A stretch of DNA of 64,000 bases from Mycobacterium saskatchewanense (GTDB lineage: Bacteria > Actinomycetota > Actinomycetes > Mycobacteriales > Mycobacteriaceae): positions 5,456,001 through 5,520,000 of the forward strand of contig NZ_AP022573.1 of the NCBI RefSeq assembly GCF_010729105.1, in the 5' to 3' direction. Made by a program: the position numbers and the translations under genes. This document shows positions 61,353 through 64,000 of this stretch, in pieces. The notes under the pieces were generated by a model. It worked only from the letters and a program-made list of their open reading frames with translations, searched no databases and was not told the origin of the DNA. Each line of letters begins with the position of its first letter. The stretch's first letter is position 1.

Positions 61353-62605
61353 ACCGCGGCAACGCGCGAATCGGCCTCGCCGCCGTGCTGGCGCTGAGCT
61401 TGATCGCCGGGATCGCCGCGCTTTGGCACTCGTCGGGAGCGAACCGCGCGACGACGGTGGTCGCCTACTTCGCCAACAGCAACGGCATCTTCGTGGGCGA
61501 CGAAGTGCGCATCCTGGGGGTGGCCGTCGGGAGGATCGGCAGAATCGAGCCGCAACCCGAGCGCGTCAAGATCACCTTTTCCTACGCCGCCAAATACCCG
61601 GTGCCCGCCGACGCCATGGCCGTGATTCTGTCGCCCTCGCTGGTCACCTCGCGGGCCATTCAGCTGACGCCCGCCTACACCGGCGGTCCGCAGCTGCGCG
61701 ACGGCGCCGTCATTCCGCAGGCCCGCACCGCGGTACCGGTCGAGTGGGACGACCTGCGCCAGGACCTGCAGAAGCTCACGCAGATGCTGCAGCCCACCCA
61801 AGGTGGCCTGAGCCCCCTGGGGTCGCTCGTGACCACCGCCGCGAACAATTTGCGCGGTCAGGGCGTGACCATCCGGGACACCATCGTCAAGCTCTCCGAG
61901 GCGGTTTCGGCGCTCGGCGACCACAGCAGCGATCTGTTCAGCACGGTCAGGAACCTGTCGATCCTGGTCTCGGCGCTCCAGAGCAGCGGTGACCTGATGC
62001 GACAGCTCAACCAGAACCTGGCCTCGGTGACCGGACTGCTGGCCAACGACCCGAACGAGGTCGCCAACGCGGTCACGGCGCTGGCCGACGTCGTCGGCGA
62101 CGTCCGGAGCTTCGTGGCCGACAACAGGGAGGCGCTGGGCACCACCTCGGACCGGCTGGCGTCGGTGTCGACGGCGCTCAACAACAGCCTCGACGACGTC
62201 AGGCAGGCGCTGCACATCGCGCCCACCGAGCTGCAGAACTTCATGAACATCTACCAGCCCGCGCAGGGCACGCTGAGCGGCGCGCCGGCGTTCGCCAACT
62301 TCGCCAACCCGGTGGCGTTCCTGTGCGGGGCGATACAGGCCGCGTCGCGTCTGGGCTGGGACCAGTCGGCCAAGCTGTGCGTGCAATATCTGGCGCCGAT
62401 CATCAAGAATCGTCAGTACAACTTCCCGCCGCTGGGGGAGAACCTGGTGGTCGGCGCGACGGCGCGGCCGAACGAGGTGACTTACAGCGAGGATTGGATG
62501 CGGCCGGATTATGTTCCGCCGCAACCAGACCCGTCCGTGGTGCATCCGGCCAATCCCGCCGACGGCCTGCGCGGCCTGCTGCTGCCGACCGGGGACGGAT
62601 CGTGA
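61349..62605 (+). CDS. MCE family protein D
   Basis: 418 aa, GTG start overlapping the previous stop. Anchor IGLAAVLALSLIAGIAALWH; MCE domain YFANSNGIFVGDEVRILGVAVGRIGRIEP and SLVTSRAIQLTPAY; helical region with VKLSEAVSALGDHSSDLFSTVRNLSILVSALQSSGDLMRQLNQNLASVTGLLAND; conserved tail with QYNFPPLGENLVVGATARPNEVTYSEDWMRPDY. It is a standard MceD position. Confidence 0.94.
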   Translation: MNRGNARIGLAAVLALSLIAGIAALWHSSGANRATTVVAYFANSNGIFVGDEVRILGVAVGRIGRIEPQPERVKITFSYAAKYPVPADAMAVILSPSLVTSRAIQLTPAYTGGPQLRDGAVIPQARTAVPVEWDDLRQDLQKLTQMLQPTQGGLSPLGSLVTTAANNLRGQGVTIRDTIVKLSEAVSALGDHSSDLFSTVRNLSILVSALQSSGDLMRQLNQNLASVTGLLANDPNEVANAVTALADVVGDVRSFVADNREALGTTSDRLASVSTALNNSLDDVRQALHIAPTELQNFMNIYQPAQGTLSGAPAFANFANPVAFLCGAIQAASRLGWDQSAKLCVQYLAPIIKNRQYNFPPLGENLVVGATARPNEVTYSEDWMRPDYVPPQPDPSVVHPANPADGLRGLLLPTGDGS

Positions 62606-63735
62606 CGCGCCGGCGGCACGTCGCCCTGGGCCTGCTGGCGGCGCTGGTGGTGGTCGCACCGGCCGGCTGCGGCTGGCGGGGCCTGAACTCGGTGGCGTTG
62701 CCGGGAACCGCCGGGCGCGGTCCCGGCTCGTTCACGATTCAGGCGCAGCTCCCCGACGTGGGCACCCTCGAGCAGAACTCCCGCGTGCAGGTCGGCGACG
62801 TCACGGTGGGCAACGTCAGCAGGATCGAGCGGCAGGGCTGGCATGCGCTGCTGACGCTCCGGCTCGACGGTGACGTCGACCTGCCGGCCAACGCGGCGGC
62901 GACGATCGGCCAGACCAGCCTGCTGGGCTCGCTGCACGTCGAGCTGGCCGCGCCCACCGGCGTCCCGCCCCGCGGCAGATTGAGGGAGGGGTCGCTGATT
63001 CCTCTGTCGTCGGCCGGCACCTACCCCTCGACCGAGCAGACGCTCGCCGCAATCTCCCTGTTGCTCAACGGGGGTGGGATCGGGCAGATCCAGGACATCA
63101 CCCAGTCGCTGAGCACCGCGCTGGCCGGCCGCGCCGATGACCTGCGCGGCCTGATCGCCCAGCTCGACGAGTTCACCGGCCACGTCACCGACCAGACCGA
63201 CGACATCGTCGCCGCGGCCGAGAGCCTCAACAACCTGGTCGGCCAGTTCGCGGACCAGAAGCCGGTGGTGGACCGCGCGTTGCGGACCATCCCGGCCGCG
63301 CTGCACACCCTGGCCGACGAGCGGCAGACGCTCGTCGAGGCGCTCGACCAGTTCGGCAAATTCAGTGCGCTGGTTGCCGATTCGGTGCGCCAGACCAAAG
63401 ACACCCTGGTCAAGGAACTGAAGGACCTGGCGCCGGTGCTCGAATCACTGGCCAACGCCGGTCCCGCCATGACCCGCGCCCTGAGCCTGCTCGCCACCTA
63501 TCCGTTCCCCAAGGAGACCATCAGCAAGTGGGCGCGGGGGGACTACGCGAACCTGACCGCCATCATCGACCTCACGCTGAGCCGGCTCGACGCGTCCTTC
63601 CTCACCGGCACCCGGTTCGAGGGCAACCTGACCGAGCTGGAGCTGCAGTGGGGCCGCACGATCGGCCAGATGCCCAGCCCCTACACCGCCGGCAATCCGC
63701 TTGTCGTGCCGTATCACTGGGATCAAGGGCGCTGA
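62602..63735 (+). CDS. MCE family protein E, lipoprotein
   Basis: 377 aa, GTG start overlapping the previous stop. The signal peptide is HVALGLLAALVVVAPAGCGW with a lipobox cysteine at about residue 23, so this subunit is lipidated, as in MceE/LprK proteins. The MCE domain IQAQLPDVGTLEQNSRVQVGDVTVGNVSRIE follows, then a helical domain and a tail with DQGR. An atypical Pro stands at -3 of the lipobox. The next gene starts 2 bp later. Confidence 0.94.
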   Translation: MTRRRHVALGLLAALVVVAPAGCGWRGLNSVALPGTAGRGPGSFTIQAQLPDVGTLEQNSRVQVGDVTVGNVSRIERQGWHALLTLRLDGDVDLPANAAATIGQTSLLGSLHVELAAPTGVPPRGRLREGSLIPLSSAGTYPSTEQTLAAISLLLNGGGIGQIQDITQSLSTALAGRADDLRGLIAQLDEFTGHVTDQTDDIVAAAESLNNLVGQFADQKPVVDRALRTIPAALHTLADERQTLVEALDQFGKFSALVADSVRQTKDTLVKELKDLAPVLESLANAGPAMTRALSLLATYPFPKETISKWARGDYANLTAIIDLTLSRLDASFLTGTRFEGNLTELELQWGRTIGQMPSPYTAGNPLVVPYHWDQGR

Positions 63736-63736
63736 C

Positions 63737-64000
63737 ATGCCGCCTCTGCCTCGACGAATCCTCATCCAGCTGGCGATCTTCGTGATCGTCGCGCTGGTCG
63801 GCGGCGCCGTGATGGTGTTCGGCTACATTCAGCTCCCCGCGATGTTCGGCATCGGGCGTTATCGGGTCACCGTCGAGCTGCCCCGGGCCGCCGGCCTGTA
63901 TCCGAGCGGTAACGTCACCTATCGGGGGACCGAGGTCGGCCGCGTCGACAGCGTTCGTCTCACCGACACCGGCGTGGCGGCGGTGCTCTCGCTGAAGTCG
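63737..64000 (+). CDS. MCE family protein F, 5-prime part (runs off the window)
   Basis: ATG 63737 starts a frame open to the window end (88 codons seen). Anchor ILIQLAIFVIVALVGGAVMVFGY, then IGRYRVTVELPRAAGLYPSGNVTYRGTEVGRVDSVRL, the MCE-domain opening, identify it as the sixth MCE gene of the operon. The rest lies outside the window. Confidence 0.92.
   Translation, partial: MPPLPRRILIQLAIFVIVALVGGAVMVFGYIQLPAMFGIGRYRVTVELPRAAGLYPSGNVTYRGTEVGRVDSVRLTDTGVAAVLSLKS

Overview
The window reads as chromosome of a slow-growing, high-GC mycobacterium, probably a non-tuberculous species near the M. avium complex. The evidence is a complete mce-type operon start, MmpS/MmpL pairs, F420-dependent luciferase-like enzymes, a mycofactocin-coupled dehydrogenase, DUF732 secreted proteins and a CYP51 closely resembling the M. 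tuberculosis enzyme. The species call is inference. I saw no rRNA, tRNA or CRISPR array.

1 to 30.7 kb is an accessory-looking catabolic region. It holds ten short-chain dehydrogenases, an aldehyde dehydrogenase, an amidohydrolase, an enoyl-CoA hydratase, a Rieske oxygenase, two P450s with a ferredoxin, two F420-type oxidoreductases, four SnoaL/NTF2-like proteins, a sulfotransferase, a DUF1214 protein and TetR, IclR and LysR regulators. Three long palindromes sharing the half-site GTTACnTTACA, plus a weaker fourth, sit in the promoters of the mycofactocin-coupled dehydrogenase/amidohydrolase pair, the SDR-EchA-SDR operon, the P450 and possibly the Rieske/phosphotransferase pair. They tie scattered genes into one candidate regulon. 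A sheared acyl-CoA synthetase tail (6.5 kb) shows past gene loss.

30.7 to 38 kb carries an MmpS-MmpL pair, small membrane and secreted proteins and glycogen phosphorylase. 37.7 to 44 kb is the most distinctive block: a minus-strand operon mmpL, type III polyketide synthase, isoprenylcysteine-type methyltransferase, FAD oxidoreductase. It faces two tandem paralogous TetR genes across an intergenic region with three copies of a 16-bp box. This matches loci that make alkylresorcinols and polyketide quinones, here with a dedicated RND exporter and duplicated repressors.

44 to 50 kb is mixed: a C39-like secreted peptidase, an SMR efflux protein behind a strong palindrome, a decayed alpha/beta hydrolase, DoxX, an MspA-like porin, a GH15 glycosidase and an F420-dependent oxidoreductase. 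51 to 51.3 kb is a scar with a 20-bp tandem duplication and a transposase tail, next to a frameshifted polyphosphate kinase 2.

52 to 55 kb holds a nitroreductase and an Hsp70-like ATPase divergent from a SpoIIAA-like gene, with a DosR-like box between them, so this may be a dormancy or redox-stress unit. A CAP-domain protein and a DUF732 protein follow in a stop/start-overlapping chain. The window ends in an mce operon (YrbEA, YrbEB, then MCE proteins A to F) for lipid import; the sixth MCE gene runs off the end.
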